A DNA stretch of 64,000 nucleotides. It comes from Streptomyces tuirus (GTDB taxonomy: Bacteria; Actinomycetota; Actinomycetes; Streptomycetales; Streptomycetaceae). Of the stretch, positions 25,960-34,178 are shown piece after piece. The notes under the pieces were generated by a model that ran no database searches, was not told the DNA's origin, and worked only from the letters and a program-made list of their open reading frames with translations. Made by a program: the position numbers and the translations under genes. The stretch covers positions 3,662,501 to 3,726,500 of the forward strand of contig JAGTPG010000002.1 in assembly GCA_018195615.1 (NCBI GenBank), given 5' to 3'. The stretch's first letter is position 1. Each line of letters opens with the position of its first letter.

Positions 25960-26358
25960 CTACGGCGTGCAGACCTTCGTCAACTCGCCGGCCGCGTCCG
26001 TGACCGGGCTGATGTCGGGGGTCTCGTCGCCGTTCTTGATCGACGTGCGGACGTTGTCGACGGCCTTGTTCAAGTCGTCCACGGCCTTGTTGACGTCCGC
26101 GTTGTCGGTCTTGTCGCCGATCTCGCCGAGGTTCTTGTCGATGGAGTCGAGGGACTCGTCGAGCTGCGTCGGGTCGTTGGCGGCGCTGTCCACGGCCTGC
26201 TGGAGTTCCGTGACGCTGTCGGCGATGGCGTCGGCGGTCTGGACGCAGTCCAGTGCCTTGTCGACGGCGGCGCAGCCGGTGGTGAGTCCGGCGGTCAGCG
26301 CGACGGCAGCCAGTGTGGCGGCGACGGCTGCGGTGCGGCGTCGGCGGCTCGCGACCAT
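25960..26358 (-). CDS. Lipoprotein of unknown function
   Basis: 132 aa. ATG 26358 is preceded by GAGAGGGA at a good distance. A basic n-region (VASRRRR) and Ala-rich h-region end in the lipobox LTTGC with Cys29, so the protein should be lipid-anchored on the outer face of the membrane. The mature part is an acidic helical bundle with heptad-like repeats (SVTELQQAVDSAANDPTQLD, SLDSIDKNLGEIGDKTDNA). A second Cys near the C-terminus (KVCTP) could pair with the Cys in LDCVQT. I do not recognise a functional family; it sits between rdgB and rph. Confidence 0.75.
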   Translation of the reverse strand: MVASRRRRTAAVAATLAAVALTAGLTTGCAAVDKALDCVQTADAIADSVTELQQAVDSAANDPTQLDESLDSIDKNLGEIGDKTDNADVNKAVDDLNKAVDNVRTSIKNGDETPDISPVTDAAGELTKVCTP

Positions 26359-26501
26359 GGAACGGTCCCTCTCGCTCGGCGGGCCGGTCGGGCCCGTGTG
26401 GCTGGCCGGACGCACAGGGATGAGCCGTGCGCCCGTACTCCTTCAGACGCGAGTGTGCTCGGCGCGGTTGCCCGCGCCGAGCCTTCGTCTTGGTGCGTCC
26501 T

Positions 26502-27239
26502 TTACTTTTCGAGGACGGTATCAAGCGCGGTGCGCTGGTGGGCGGTGAGTTCCGCGCAGCCGGCGACGGCGAGGTCGAGGAGGGCGTTGAGTTCGTCGCG
26601 GGCGAAGGGTTCGGCCTCGGCGGTGCCCTGGACCTCGACGAAGCGTCCGTCGCCGGTGCAGACGACGTTCATGTCGGTGTCGGCCTTGACGTCCTCCTCG
26701 TAGCAGAGGTCGAGGAGGGGGACGCCGCCGACGATGCCGACGGAGACCGCGGACACCGTGCCGGTCAGGGGCTGGCGGCCGGCCTTGATGAGCTTCTTGC
26801 GCTGGGCCCAGGCGACGGCGTCGGCCAGGGCCACGTAGGCGCCGGTGATCGCGGCCGTGCGCGTGCCGCCGTCGGCCTGGAGGACGTCGCAGTCGAGGAC
26901 GATGGTGTTCTCGCCGAGTGCCTTGTAGTCGATGACGGCGCGCAGTGAGCGGCCGATGAGGCGGCTGATCTCGTGGGTGCGGCCGCCGATGCGGCCCCTG
27001 ACGGACTCGCGGTCGCCGCGGGTGTTGGTGGAGCGGGGCAGCATGGAGTACTCGGCGGTGACCCAGCCTTCGCCACTGCCCTTGCGCCAGCGCGGGACGC
27101 CTTCGGTGACGGAGGCGGTGCAGAAGACCTTGGTGTCGCCGAAGGAGACGAGGACGGAGCCTTCGGCGTGCTTGCTCCAGCCGCGTTCGATGGTGATCGG
27201 GCGGAGTTGCTGGGGGGTGCGGCCGTCGATTCGAGACAT
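26502..27239 (-). CDS. rph: Ribonuclease PH
   Basis: 245 aa. It matches RNase PH throughout: MSRIDGRTPQQLRPITIERG, HAEGSVLVSFGDTKVFCTAS, SMLPRSTNTRGDRE, GGRTHEISRLIGRSLRAVID, DVLQADGGTRTAAITGAYVA and the RNase PH domain 2 end. The enzyme is a phosphorolytic 3'-5' exoribonuclease that trims tRNA 3' ends. It lies in the conserved rdgB-rph neighbourhood and is followed upstream by the PTS IIB gene. Confidence 0.96.
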   Translation of the reverse strand: MSRIDGRTPQQLRPITIERGWSKHAEGSVLVSFGDTKVFCTASVTEGVPRWRKGSGEGWVTAEYSMLPRSTNTRGDRESVRGRIGGRTHEISRLIGRSLRAVIDYKALGENTIVLDCDVLQADGGTRTAAITGAYVALADAVAWAQRKKLIKAGRQPLTGTVSAVSVGIVGGVPLLDLCYEEDVKADTDMNVVCTGDGRFVEVQGTAEAEPFARDELNALLDLAVAGCAELTAHQRTALDTVLEK

Positions 27240-27305
27240 GGCGCCGAGCCTATCCGTAGCTGCGGAAGGGGCCCCTCCCGCGGTGGTGAGGGGCCCGTTC
27301 AGGGT

Positions 27306-27335
27306 GTGAAGCCGGGGACGATCCCGGCTCTTCAC
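27306..27335 (-). terminator. Terminator hairpin of the PTS IIB gene
   Basis: Arms GTGAAGCCGGG (27306-27316) and CCCGGCT plus TTCAC (27323-27335, one bulged base), overlapping the stop of the upstream nagF-like gene on the minus strand. A second hairpin, GGGCCCCTC/GAGGGGCCC (27269-27296), follows before rph. Confidence 0.6.
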
Positions 27336-27565
27336 ATGAGGTCTTCGATCTCCGCCGCGATGGGGTCGGCGTCGGTGCCGATGACGACCTGGATCGCGGT
27401 GCCCATTTTGACGACGCCGTGGGCGCCGGCGGCTTTCAGGGCGGCCTCGTCGACCTTGCCGGGGTCCACGACCTCGGTGCGCAGGCGGGTGATGCAGCCT
27501 TCGACCTCTTCGATGTTGTCGATGCCGCCGAGCCCGGCAACGATTTTCTCAGCCTTGCTGGCCAT
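27332..27565 (-). CDS. nagF: PTS N-acetylglucosamine-type EIIB component
   Basis: 77 aa, a free-standing EIIB of the glucose/GlcNAc family. It begins MASKAEKIVAGLGGIDNIEE; the phospho-accepting Cys is C24 in EVEGCITRLRTEV, and the end AHGVVKMGTAIQVVIG is typical. It transfers phosphate from EIIA(Crr) to the incoming sugar bound by EIIC. The IIC gene is divergent at 27812, and both promoters contain DasR-type operators, which matches the known split organisation of GlcNAc uptake in S. coelicolor. The gene name is by analogy with that system. Confidence 0.88.
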   Translation of the reverse strand: MASKAEKIVAGLGGIDNIEEVEGCITRLRTEVVDPGKVDEAALKAAGAHGVVKMGTAIQVVIGTDADPIAAEIEDLM

Positions 27566-27626
27566 GTTCGTTCTCCCTGATCCGAAGCGCTTGGTCGTAT
27601 CTGTGAGCGGGTCCGTCCCGTTGCCG

Positions 27627-27642
27627 ACTGGTCTACACCAGG
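27627..27642. promoter_or_regulatory. DasR-responsive element (dre) near nagF
   Basis: ACTGGTCTACACCAGG, matching the dre consensus ACTGGTCTAGACCACT at 13 of 16 positions. It lies 62 nt upstream of the nagF start. DasR binding is relieved by glucosamine-6-phosphate, linking GlcNAc uptake to development. Confidence 0.85.
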
Positions 27643-27695
27643 AATCCGCTTCTCGACAAAGCATGGGTTCCACTCGTTCGACCTACCGTGCTACA

Positions 27696-27711
27696 ACTGG
27701 TCTACACCAAT
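27696..27711. promoter_or_regulatory. DasR-responsive element (dre) near nagE2
   Basis: ACTGGTCTACACCAAT, a second dre-type palindrome, 101 nt upstream of the EIIC start and 69 bp from the first site. One site per divergent promoter. Confidence 0.85.
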
Positions 27712-27811
27712 CAGGGGTCGCGCGGTGGAGACCGCGGTCCCCGGTCTTTGAAACGCCGCCGTCCCCCGTCGCATTCTTCCCGGGCGGCGCCGTGCCCCCT
27801 GGAGGAAGCCC

Positions 27812-29074
27812 ATGTCCACAGACACAGCCGCGTCCGCGAGCCCGAAGAAGGGCTCCGCGGTGATGGCGGTCCTGCAGCGTATCGGCCGCAGTCTGATGCT
27901 GCCCGTCGCCGTGCTGCCGGCTGCCGCCCTCCTCGTCCGCCTCGGTAACACCGACATGCTCGGGAGGGACTCCTTCCCGGAGTTCATCACCAAGATCGCG
28001 AGCTTCATGACGGCCGGCGGCAACGCGATTCTCGACAACATGCCGCTGCTGTTCGCGGTGGGGATCGCGATCGGCTTCGCGAAGAAGTCGGACGGCTCGA
28101 CGGCGCTCGCCGCCGTCGTCGGATATCTGGTCTTCAAGAGCGTGCTGGGCACCTTCACCGACCCGACCCTGCCCAAGGTGGCGGCGAAGGTCGGCGACAA
28201 GGCCGTCATGGTGGACGCTCCCGCCGACGCCAAGGTGCTCGGCGGTGTGGTGATGGGCCTCGTCGTCGCCCTGCTCTACCAGCGCTTCTACCGCACCAAG
28301 CTGCCCGACTGGGCGGGCTTCTTCGGCGGGCGCCGCCTGGTGCCGATCCTGTCCGCCTTCGCGGGCCTGGTCATCGGCATCGTCTTCGGTTACATATGGC
28401 CGGTCCTCGGCACGGCTCTGCACAACTTCGGCGAGTGGCTGGTGGGCTCCGGGGCGGTCGGCGCGGGTATCTTCGGTGTCGCCAACCGTGCGCTGATCCC
28501 CGTGGGCATGCACCACCTGCTGAACTCCTTCCCCTGGCTGCAGGCCGGCTCCTACGAGGGGAAGAGCGGCGACATCGCGCGCTTCCTGGCCGGTGACCCG
28601 ACGGCGGGGCAGTTCATGACCGGCTTCTTTCCGATCATGATGTTCGCCCTTCCCGCCGCGTGCCTCGCGATCGTGCACTGCGCCCGGCCCGAACGCCGCA
28701 AGGTCGTCGGCGGCATGATGTTCTCCCTCGCGCTGACCTCCTTCGTCACCGGTGTCACCGAGCCGATCGAGTTCACCTTCATGTTCATCGCCCCGGTGCT
28801 GTACGCGCTGCATGCGGTGCTCACCGGTGTCTCCATGGCGCTGACCTGGGCGCTCGGCATGAAGGACGGGTTCGGCTTCTCCGCCGGAGCCATCGACTTC
28901 CTGCTGAACCTGGGCATCGCGACCAACCCGTGGGGCCTGGCCCTGGTCGGCCTGTGCTTCGCGGCGGTCTACTACGTGGTCTTCCGCTTCGCGATCACCA
29001 AGTTCAACCTGCCGACGCCGGGCCGCGAGTCCGACGAGGAGCTCGCCGAGCTGCAGAAGGCGGAGGCGAAGTAG
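27812..29074 (+). CDS. nagE2: PTS N-acetylglucosamine-type EIIC permease
   Basis: 420 aa, an EIIC with about ten membrane helices and no fused IIB or IIA domain. Family landmarks are IGRSLMLPVAVLPAAALLVR, FAVGIAIGFAKKSDGSTALA, ALIPVGMHHLLNSFPWLQAG and the sugar-binding GVTEPIEF near residue 315. It transports and phosphorylates GlcNAc with the EIIB encoded divergently. ATG 27812 has GGAGGAA 7 nt upstream. A DasR operator lies in the promoter, so induction by chitin-derived amino sugars is expected. In S. coelicolor two tandem IIC copies exist; only one is seen here. Confidence 0.9.
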   Translation: MSTDTAASASPKKGSAVMAVLQRIGRSLMLPVAVLPAAALLVRLGNTDMLGRDSFPEFITKIASFMTAGGNAILDNMPLLFAVGIAIGFAKKSDGSTALAAVVGYLVFKSVLGTFTDPTLPKVAAKVGDKAVMVDAPADAKVLGGVVMGLVVALLYQRFYRTKLPDWAGFFGGRRLVPILSAFAGLVIGIVFGYIWPVLGTALHNFGEWLVGSGAVGAGIFGVANRALIPVGMHHLLNSFPWLQAGSYEGKSGDIARFLAGDPTAGQFMTGFFPIMMFALPAACLAIVHCARPERRKVVGGMMFSLALTSFVTGVTEPIEFTFMFIAPVLYALHAVLTGVSMALTWALGMKDGFGFSAGAIDFLLNLGIATNPWGLALVGLCFAAVYYVVFRFAITKFNLPTPGRESDEELAELQKAEAK

Positions 29075-29087
29075 TCCGCGGACGGTG

Positions 29088-29123
29088 AAGGCCCCGGAAC
29101 CTCTCGGCGGGTTCTGGGGCCTT
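29088..29123. terminator. Terminator hairpin between convergent genes
   Basis: 14-bp arms AAGGCCCCGGAACC (29088-29101) and GGTTCTGGGGCCTT (29110-29123) with one internal mismatch, followed by T residues. It closes the EIIC gene and the opposing hydrolase gene. Confidence 0.8.
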
Positions 29124-29138
29124 TGCGCGCGTGGACGT

Positions 29139-29891
29139 TCAGATCTCGTATGTCTGCCTGGGTGCGGCGAGGTCCACCGGACCGTCGTACACCGCGCGGG
29201 CGTCGGCCAGGTTGACCTGGGGGTCCGTCCACGGCGGGATGTGGGTGAGGACCAGGCGCCGGGCTCCGGCCCGGGCGGCGGTCTCACCCGCCTCGCGGCC
29301 GTTGAGGTGCAGGTCGGGGATGTTCTCCTTGCCGTGCGTGAACGCCGCCTCGCACAGGAACAGGTCGGCGTCCTGGGCGAGTTCGTCCAGGGCGGGGCTC
29401 ACGCCGGTGTCGCCGGAGTACGTCAGGACCTTGCCGTCGTGTTCGACGCGGATGGCGTACGCCTCCACGGGGTGGGCCACCCGCTCGGTGTGCACCGTGA
29501 ACGGGCCGATCTCGAAGGTGGACGGCTTGACCGTGTGGAAGTCGAAGACCTCGCTCATGGAGGAGGCGGAGGGCGTGTCCGCGTAGGCGGTGGTCAGCCG
29601 GTGTTCCGTGCCTTCGGGTCCGTAGACGGGGAGCGGATCGCAGCGGCCGCCGTCGTGGCGGTAGTAGCGCGCGACGAAGTACGCGCACATGTCGATGCAG
29701 TGGTCGGCGTGCAGATGGCTGAGGAAGATCGCGTCGAGGTCGTAGAGACCGCAGTGGCGCTGCAGCTCGCCCAGGGCACCGTTGCCCATGTCGAGAAGCA
29801 GCCGGAAGCCGTCGGCCTCGACGAGGTAGCTCGAGCAGGCCGATTCCGCGGACGGGAACGACCCCGAGCAGCCGACGACGGTGAGCTTCAT
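29139..29891 (-). CDS. MBL-fold metallo-hydrolase (RNase Z / arylsulfatase-like)
   Basis: 250 aa from ATG 29891, chosen because the family starts MKLTVVGCSGSFP. The metal-binding motif is HLHADH at residues 59-64, with later ligands in SHxxD-type positions: AHPVEAYAIRVEHD, YSGDTGVSPALDEL and the terminal LTHIPPW. Similar Streptomyces proteins sit next to the GlcNAc PTS genes. They are hydrolases related to RNase Z or cyclic-nucleotide phosphodiesterases, but this one lacks the long exosite of tRNA 3'-endonuclease. A small phosphodiester or sulfate ester substrate is likely. Confidence 0.88.
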   Translation of the reverse strand: MKLTVVGCSGSFPSAESACSSYLVEADGFRLLLDMGNGALGELQRHCGLYDLDAIFLSHLHADHCIDMCAYFVARYYRHDGGRCDPLPVYGPEGTEHRLTTAYADTPSASSMSEVFDFHTVKPSTFEIGPFTVHTERVAHPVEAYAIRVEHDGKVLTYSGDTGVSPALDELAQDADLFLCEAAFTHGKENIPDLHLNGREAGETAARAGARRLVLTHIPPWTDPQVNLADARAVYDGPVDLAAPRQTYEI

Positions 29892-30104
29892 GAAGCAGAA
29901 ACCTCCGCTGGCGGGAAAAGTCTGGTAGGGGCGTCGGGGGTCGTGCGGTTCGTCGAGCGTAAGGCGCAAAACCTCCGGTAGCTCCTCCGCCAAGGCCCGT
30001 TGTGGGCGAACTCACCTGTGGTGTCACCGGTTCGGCTGGCTGGGCCGGCTGTGAACCTTGTGGGGACGGGCGCGTGGGAGGGTGTGCGCCGGTAACGTCT
30101 CAGT

Positions 30105-30547
30105 ATGGACACGTCCTGGTGGCTGGCGCTCGCCGCGGTGGTTCTGCTCGCGCTCGTCGCGACTCTCGTCGACGGCTGGGGGCGGCGGTCGACCGTGCGG
30201 CGGGGGCGGACGGCGGCGCCTGCCGTCACCGTGGCGGGCCGGCCGCAGCCGGCGGAGATCTGGTGGGCTGACGTTCCCTACGAGGACGAGGCCCGTACGA
30301 AGGACCGGCCGTGTCTGGTGCTGTCGGTGCGCGGGGAGCGGGCGACCGTCGCCAAGATCACCACCCGGTTCCGGCAGGAGCGCAGGGGCGTGATTCCGCT
30401 TCCCCGGGGTCGGTCGGTGACGACCGGGGCCGTGCGAGTTTCCTGGAGACGGACGAGCTGCGCGAGGTGCCGGTGTGGGGCTTCCGGCGGCGGGTCGGGG
30501 TGGTGGATCCGGCGCTGTGGGACCAGGTGCGGTACCTGGCCGGGTGA
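30105..30547 (+). CDS. Membrane-anchored PemK/MazF-like protein (one frameshift)
   Basis: About 147 aa after repair. Residues 5-23 form a membrane helix (WWLALAAVVLLALVATLVDGW), followed by a basic linker. The cytoplasmic domain has the PemK/MazF beta-barrel hallmark PAEIWWADVPYEDEARTKDR, PCLVLSVRGERATVAKITT and ends FLETDELREVPVWGFRRRVG. A C is missing near 30410 (CTTCCCC), after which the frame resumes with GDDRGRASFLETDEL. No antitoxin gene is adjacent, so it may be a domesticated, membrane-tethered relative rather than an active toxin. The catalytic Arg/Thr pair of MazF is not clearly preserved. Confidence 0.72.
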
Positions 30548-30552
30548 AACCG

Positions 30553-30582
30553 GAAGGGCCGGAGTTCTCACTCCGGCCCTTC
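30553..30582. terminator. Terminator hairpin between convergent genes
   Basis: 13-bp perfect arms GAAGGGCCGGAGT (30553-30565) and ACTCCGGCCCTTC (30570-30582) with loop TCTC, between the PemK-like gene and cysM. Confidence 0.85.
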
Positions 30583-30601
30583 TCACGTGATCCGCCGTCG
30601 G

Positions 30602-31551
30602 CTACGCCCAGAGCTGGCCCTGGAGCGTGTCGATGGCCTCCTCCGTCGTGGCCGCCGTGTAGACGCCCGTCGACAGGTACTTCCAGCCGCCGTCGGCGAC
30701 GACGAAGACGATGTCGGCCGGCTCACCGGCCTTGACGGCCTTCTTGCCCACGCCGAGCGCGGCGTGCAGCGCGGCGCCCGTGGAGACGCCGGCGAAGATG
30801 CCCTCCTGCTGGAGCAGCTCGCGCGTGCGGGTGACCGCGTCCGCCGAGCCGACCGAGAAGCGGCTGGTGAGGACGGACGCGTCGTACAGCTCGGGCACGA
30901 AGCCCTCGTCGAGGTTGCGCAGGCCGTAGACCAGGTCGTCGTAACGCGGTTCGGCCGCGACGATCTGGACGTCCGGCTTGTGCTCGCGCAGGAAGCGGCC
31001 CACGCCCATGAGGGTGCCCGTGGTGCCGAGGCCCGCCACGAAGTGGGTGACGGAGGGCAGGTCGGCGAGGATCTCCGGGCCCGTCGTCGCGTAGTGGGCG
31101 CCCGCGTTGTCCGGGTTGCCGTACTGGTAGAGCATCACCCAGTCCGGGTGTTCGGCCGAGAGCTCCTTGGCCACGCGTACGGCGGTGTTGGAGCCGCCCG
31201 CGGCCGGGGAGGAGATGATCTCCGCGCCCCACATGCCCAGCAGGTCCCGGCGCTCCTGCGAGGTGTTCTCCGGCATCACGCACACGATGCGGTAGCCCTT
31301 GAGCTTCGCCGCCATGGCCAGGGAGATCCCGGTGTTGCCCGACGTCGGCTCCAGGATGGTGCAGCCCGGGGTCAGGCGGCCGTCCTTCTCCGCCTGCTCG
31401 ATCATGTGCAGGGCGGGACGGTCCTTGACCGACCCCGTCGGGTTGCGGTCCTCCAGCTTCGCCCAGATGCGGACGTCGGTGGACGGCGACAGCCGCGGCA
31501 GGCGCACCAGGGGGGTGTTGCCGACCGCGGCCAGGGGGAGTCGTAGCGCAT
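30602..31551 (-). CDS. cysM: CysO-dependent cysteine synthase (O-phosphoserine sulfhydrylase type) (one frameshift)
   Basis: PLP enzyme of about 316 aa. The start is ATG 31551, seven nucleotides after the cysO stop. MRYDSPLAAVGNTPLVRLPR is read only after adding one C to the CCCCC run at 31534. The PLP Lys is K43 in TGSVKDRPA, the substrate loop is TSGNTG (70-75), and GLGTTGTLMG binds the PLP phosphate. The linkage to a sulfur-carrier gene and a Mec-type protease identifies it as the CysM branch that uses CysO-thiocarboxylate and O-phosphoserine, as in M. tuberculosis, rather than free sulfide. Confidence 0.92.
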
Positions 31552-31557
31552 GGTCGA

Positions 31558-31836
31558 TCAGACCATGCCGCCGGCCACGGCCGGCAGGATCGTGACGTTG
31601 TCGCCGTCCGACAGCTTGGTGTTGATGCCGTCGAGGAAGCGCACGTCCTCGTCGTTCAGGTACACGTTGACGAAGCGGCGCAGCTGGTCGCCGTCGACGA
31701 TGCGGGCCTGGATGCCCGGGTGCCGGGTCTCGAGGTCGTTGAAGAGTTGGGCGAGGGTGTCTCCCTTGCCCTCCACCGCCTTCTGACCGTCGGTGTAGGT
31801 GCGGAGGATGGTCGGGATGCGGACCTCGATGGCCAT
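31558..31836 (-). CDS. cysO: Sulfur-carrier protein CysO (MoaD/ThiS family) with C-terminal extension after GG
   Basis: 92 aa, a beta-grasp ubiquitin-like fold with MAIEVRIPTILRTYTDGQKA, RRFVNVYLNDEDVRFLDGIN and SDGDNVTILPAVAGG. In sulfur carriers the terminal Gly-Gly carboxylate is converted to a thiocarboxylate and delivers sulfur to CysM. Here two extra residues, Met-Val, follow GG (positions 89-92 are GGMV), so proteolytic trimming is needed before activation. The JAMM protease gene mec is in the same cluster and could do both this trimming and release of cysteine from CysO. It is translated just upstream of cysM. Confidence 0.9.
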   Translation of the reverse strand: MAIEVRIPTILRTYTDGQKAVEGKGDTLAQLFNDLETRHPGIQARIVDGDQLRRFVNVYLNDEDVRFLDGINTKLSDGDNVTILPAVAGGMV

Positions 31837-31952
31837 GGCTTCAGGGCTCCTGTCGGGAGTAGTCAGTCGGGGCGCGCGGCAGCGCAGGAACAGCGGGGTG
31901 GTGCGTGTGTGCAGCGCCGCGGCTCACGGCCGTACGGCGGCAGGGGTCGGCG

Positions 31953-32048
31953 TCAACAGATGGCGCTGGCGAGCCTGCACAGGTCGACGTGCAGCCGCGC
32001 CACGAGCATCTCGCCCGGCGTCTTGTCGCTCACGTCGTGGAAAACCAT
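31953..32048 (-). CDS. Short leader peptide (31 aa) upstream of cysO-cysM
   Basis: ATG 32048 to TGA 31953-31955. It encodes MVFHDVSDKTPGEM, then LVARLHVDLCRLASAIC. The pattern HVDLxRxxSAxC ending in or near Cys is that of the recurrent actinobacterial putative leader peptides found before sulfur-metabolism genes. It contains two Cys codons, one being the last sense codon, suiting a cysteine-sensing attenuation role for the cysO-cysM transcript, which starts 116 nt downstream. The role is inferred; the peptide itself has clear codon bias. The rest of 31837-32145 holds only the presumed promoter upstream of it. Confidence 0.7.
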   Translation of the reverse strand: MVFHDVSDKTPGEMLVARLHVDLCRLASAIC

Positions 32049-32145
32049 GGGCTCATCGTATCGATTCCCGGTCCGGGTCCTGGAATGTGATCCCACATCG
32101 CGGACGGTTCTGAGTCGGGGAGTGAGACCCTGCTGCTCAGCGGGC

Positions 32146-32568
32146 TCAGTAGGCCTCGACGATCCTGACCTCTTCCTCTGTGACCTCGCCCTCGACGATC
32201 CGGAAGGAGCGGAACTGGAACTCGCCGGCCCCGTCGGTGTCGGCGGTGGAGACGAGGACGTAGTGCGCCCCCGGCTCGTTCGCGTAGGAGATGTCGGTGC
32301 GGGAGGGGTAGGCCTCGGTCGCCGTGTGGGAGTGGTAGATCACCACCGGCTCCTCGTCCCGGTCGTCCATCTCGCGGTAGAGCTTGAGCAGGTCGCCGGA
32401 GTCGAACTCGTAGAACGTGGGCGACATGGCCGCGTTCAGCATGGGGATGAACCGCTCGGGGCGGTCCGAGCCCGCCGGGCCGGCGATGACGCCGCACGCC
32501 TCGTCGGGGTGGTCCTTGCGCGCATGGGCGACGATCTGGTCGACGAGGGCCTGGGTGATGGTCAGCAT
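32146..32568 (-). CDS. mec: JAMM/MPN+ zinc protease, CysO-cysteine peptidase
   Basis: 140 aa from ATG 32568. The JAMM catalytic set is complete: Glu23 in DEACGVIAG, His79 and His81 in YHSHT, Ser89 and Asp92 in PSRTD. It hydrolyses the CysO-cysteine peptide bond to release cysteine and regenerate the carrier. The gene precedes the leader peptide, cysO and cysM on the same strand, the same set as in M. tuberculosis. The CysO of this genome needs trimming at Gly-Gly, a second plausible activity for this protease. Confidence 0.92.
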   Translation of the reverse strand: MLTITQALVDQIVAHARKDHPDEACGVIAGPAGSDRPERFIPMLNAAMSPTFYEFDSGDLLKLYREMDDRDEEPVVIYHSHTATEAYPSRTDISYANEPGAHYVLVSTADTDGAGEFQFRSFRIVEGEVTEEEVRIVEAY

Positions 32569-32640
32569 GCTCGCCAGAATAAGCGGAGTGCGCGAAGCGC
32601 TCGTTCGGGGTGGCGGTGGGAGACGGGTGGGCAAGCAGAC

Positions 32641-32677
32641 GGGCCGTTCCGTACCGAAGGATGGTACGGAACGGCCC
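32641..32677 (-). terminator. Strong hairpin downstream of the amino-acid permease
   Basis: 15-bp perfect arms GGGCCGTTCCGTACC (32641-32655) and GGTACGGAACGGCCC (32663-32677) with a 7-nt loop. Confidence 0.8.
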
Positions 32678-32685
32678 ATATGCCG

Positions 32686-32742
32686 GACGCCCTGAGCGGC
32701 AGCCGCAGGGAGTGCCACGAGTACTCCCTGCGGCTGGGCGTC
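32686..32742 (-). terminator. Second, larger hairpin directly after the permease gene
   Basis: Inner 14-bp arms CAGCCGCAGGGAGT (32700-32713) and its complement (32723-32736), enlarged by GACGCCC (32686-32692) pairing with GGGCGTC (32736-32742). Tandem terminators isolate the permease from mec. Confidence 0.75.
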
Positions 32743-32754
32743 CTGGCGGGCTGG

Positions 32755-34178
32755 TCAGCCGACCTTGTCGAACTCCGGGGCGCGGCGCTCGGCGATCTGC
32801 GGGTTGCGGCTCTTGAGGACCGCCCAGCCGATACCGAGGGCGACGGCCCAGCCGGCCGCGACGTACAGGCAGATCCGCGCGTCCTTGTCGTACGCGATCA
32901 TGCAGGTCACGCCGACGAGGAAGAGGAGCGCGACCCAGCTGAGGAGCGCACCGCCGGGGCGGGGAAGGACGAGGCGCGCAGCCGGCCGGCGTCGACCGCG
33001 GCGCGGTAGCGGATGTGGCTGACGAGGATCATCATCCAGGTCCAGATGCCGGCCGCGGTGGCGACGGAGGTGACGTAGAGGAACGCCTTCTCCGGGACGA
33101 CGTAGTTCAGGACGACGCCGATGCCCATGAGCGCCACGGAGACCGTGATGCCGACGGCGGGCGTCTTGCGGGCGTTGAGCTTGCCGAACGCCTGCGGGGC
33201 CTCGCTGTTGGCGGCGAGGTCGCGCAGCATCCGGCCGGTCGAGTACATGCCCGAGTTGCAGGACGACAGGGCCGCGGTGAGCACCACGAAGTTGACGATG
33301 CCCGCGGCGAGCGGGATGCCGATCTCCCCGAACGCGTGGACGAAGGGGCTCTCGCCGGCGGAGAACTCGGTCCACTTGACGACGGAGAGGATCACCAGGA
33401 GCGCGCCGACGTAGAAGACGATGATGCGCCAGGGCAGGGTGTTGATGGCCTTGGGCAGGGTCTTCTCGGGGTTCTCGGACTCGCCGGCGGTGACGCCGAC
33501 GAGCTCGACGGCGAGGTAGGCGAACATGACGCCCTGCAGCGTCATCAGGCTGGAGCCGATGCCGTTCGGGAAGAAGCCGTCGTGCGACCAGAGGTTGGAG
33601 ACGGTGGCGGTGTCACCGGCGTCGGAGAAGCCGAGGGTGAGCACGCCGAGGCCGATGACGATCATGCCGATGATGGCCGTGACCTTGATCATCGAGAACC
33701 AGAACTCGACCTCGCCAAAGATCTTGACGGAGATCAGGTTGACGCCGAAGAGCACCACCAGGAACACCAGGGCGCTGACCCACTGCGGGATCTCCGGGAA
33801 CCAGAAGTGGATGTAGATCGCGGCGGCCGTGAGTTCGGCCATGCCGGTGACCACCCACATGAGCCAGTACGTCCAGCCCGTGACGAACCCGAAGAACGGG
33901 CCGAGGAACTCGCGGGCGTACTCGGCGAAGGAGCCGGAGACGGGCCGGTAGAGGAGCAGTTCGCCCAGCGCCCGCATGATGAAGAAGATGACGACGCCCG
34001 CGAGGGCGTACATGAGGATGATGCTGGGGCCGGCCTTGGCGATGTTCGCCCCGGCACCCATGAACAGGCCGACGCCGATGGCGCCGCCGATGGCGATCAT
34101 CTGGACCTGGCGGCTGCCGAGGCCGCGCTCGTACCCCTCTTCAGGGACGTTTTCCGTGTCGACCTGCGCAGAGGTCAT
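32755..34178 (-). CDS. Amino-acid permease, APC superfamily (one frameshift)
   Basis: About 474 aa, twelve helices. The amino-acid/H+ symporter (AAT) signature is clear: LGSRQVQMIAIGGAIGVGLF, RALGELLLYRPVSGSFAEYA and TGWTYWLMWVVTGMAELTAA. Helix 8-10 landmarks are SLMTLQGVMFAYLAVELVGV and TAALSSCNSGMYSTGRMLRD. A G missing near 32957 breaks the frame within SFPAPGGALLSWVALLFLV; the repaired protein ends RNPQIAERRAPEFDKVG. Relatives carry GABA, Asn, Phe or Pro; the exact substrate is not evident. ATG 34178 has AAAGG 10 nt upstream. Confidence 0.87.
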
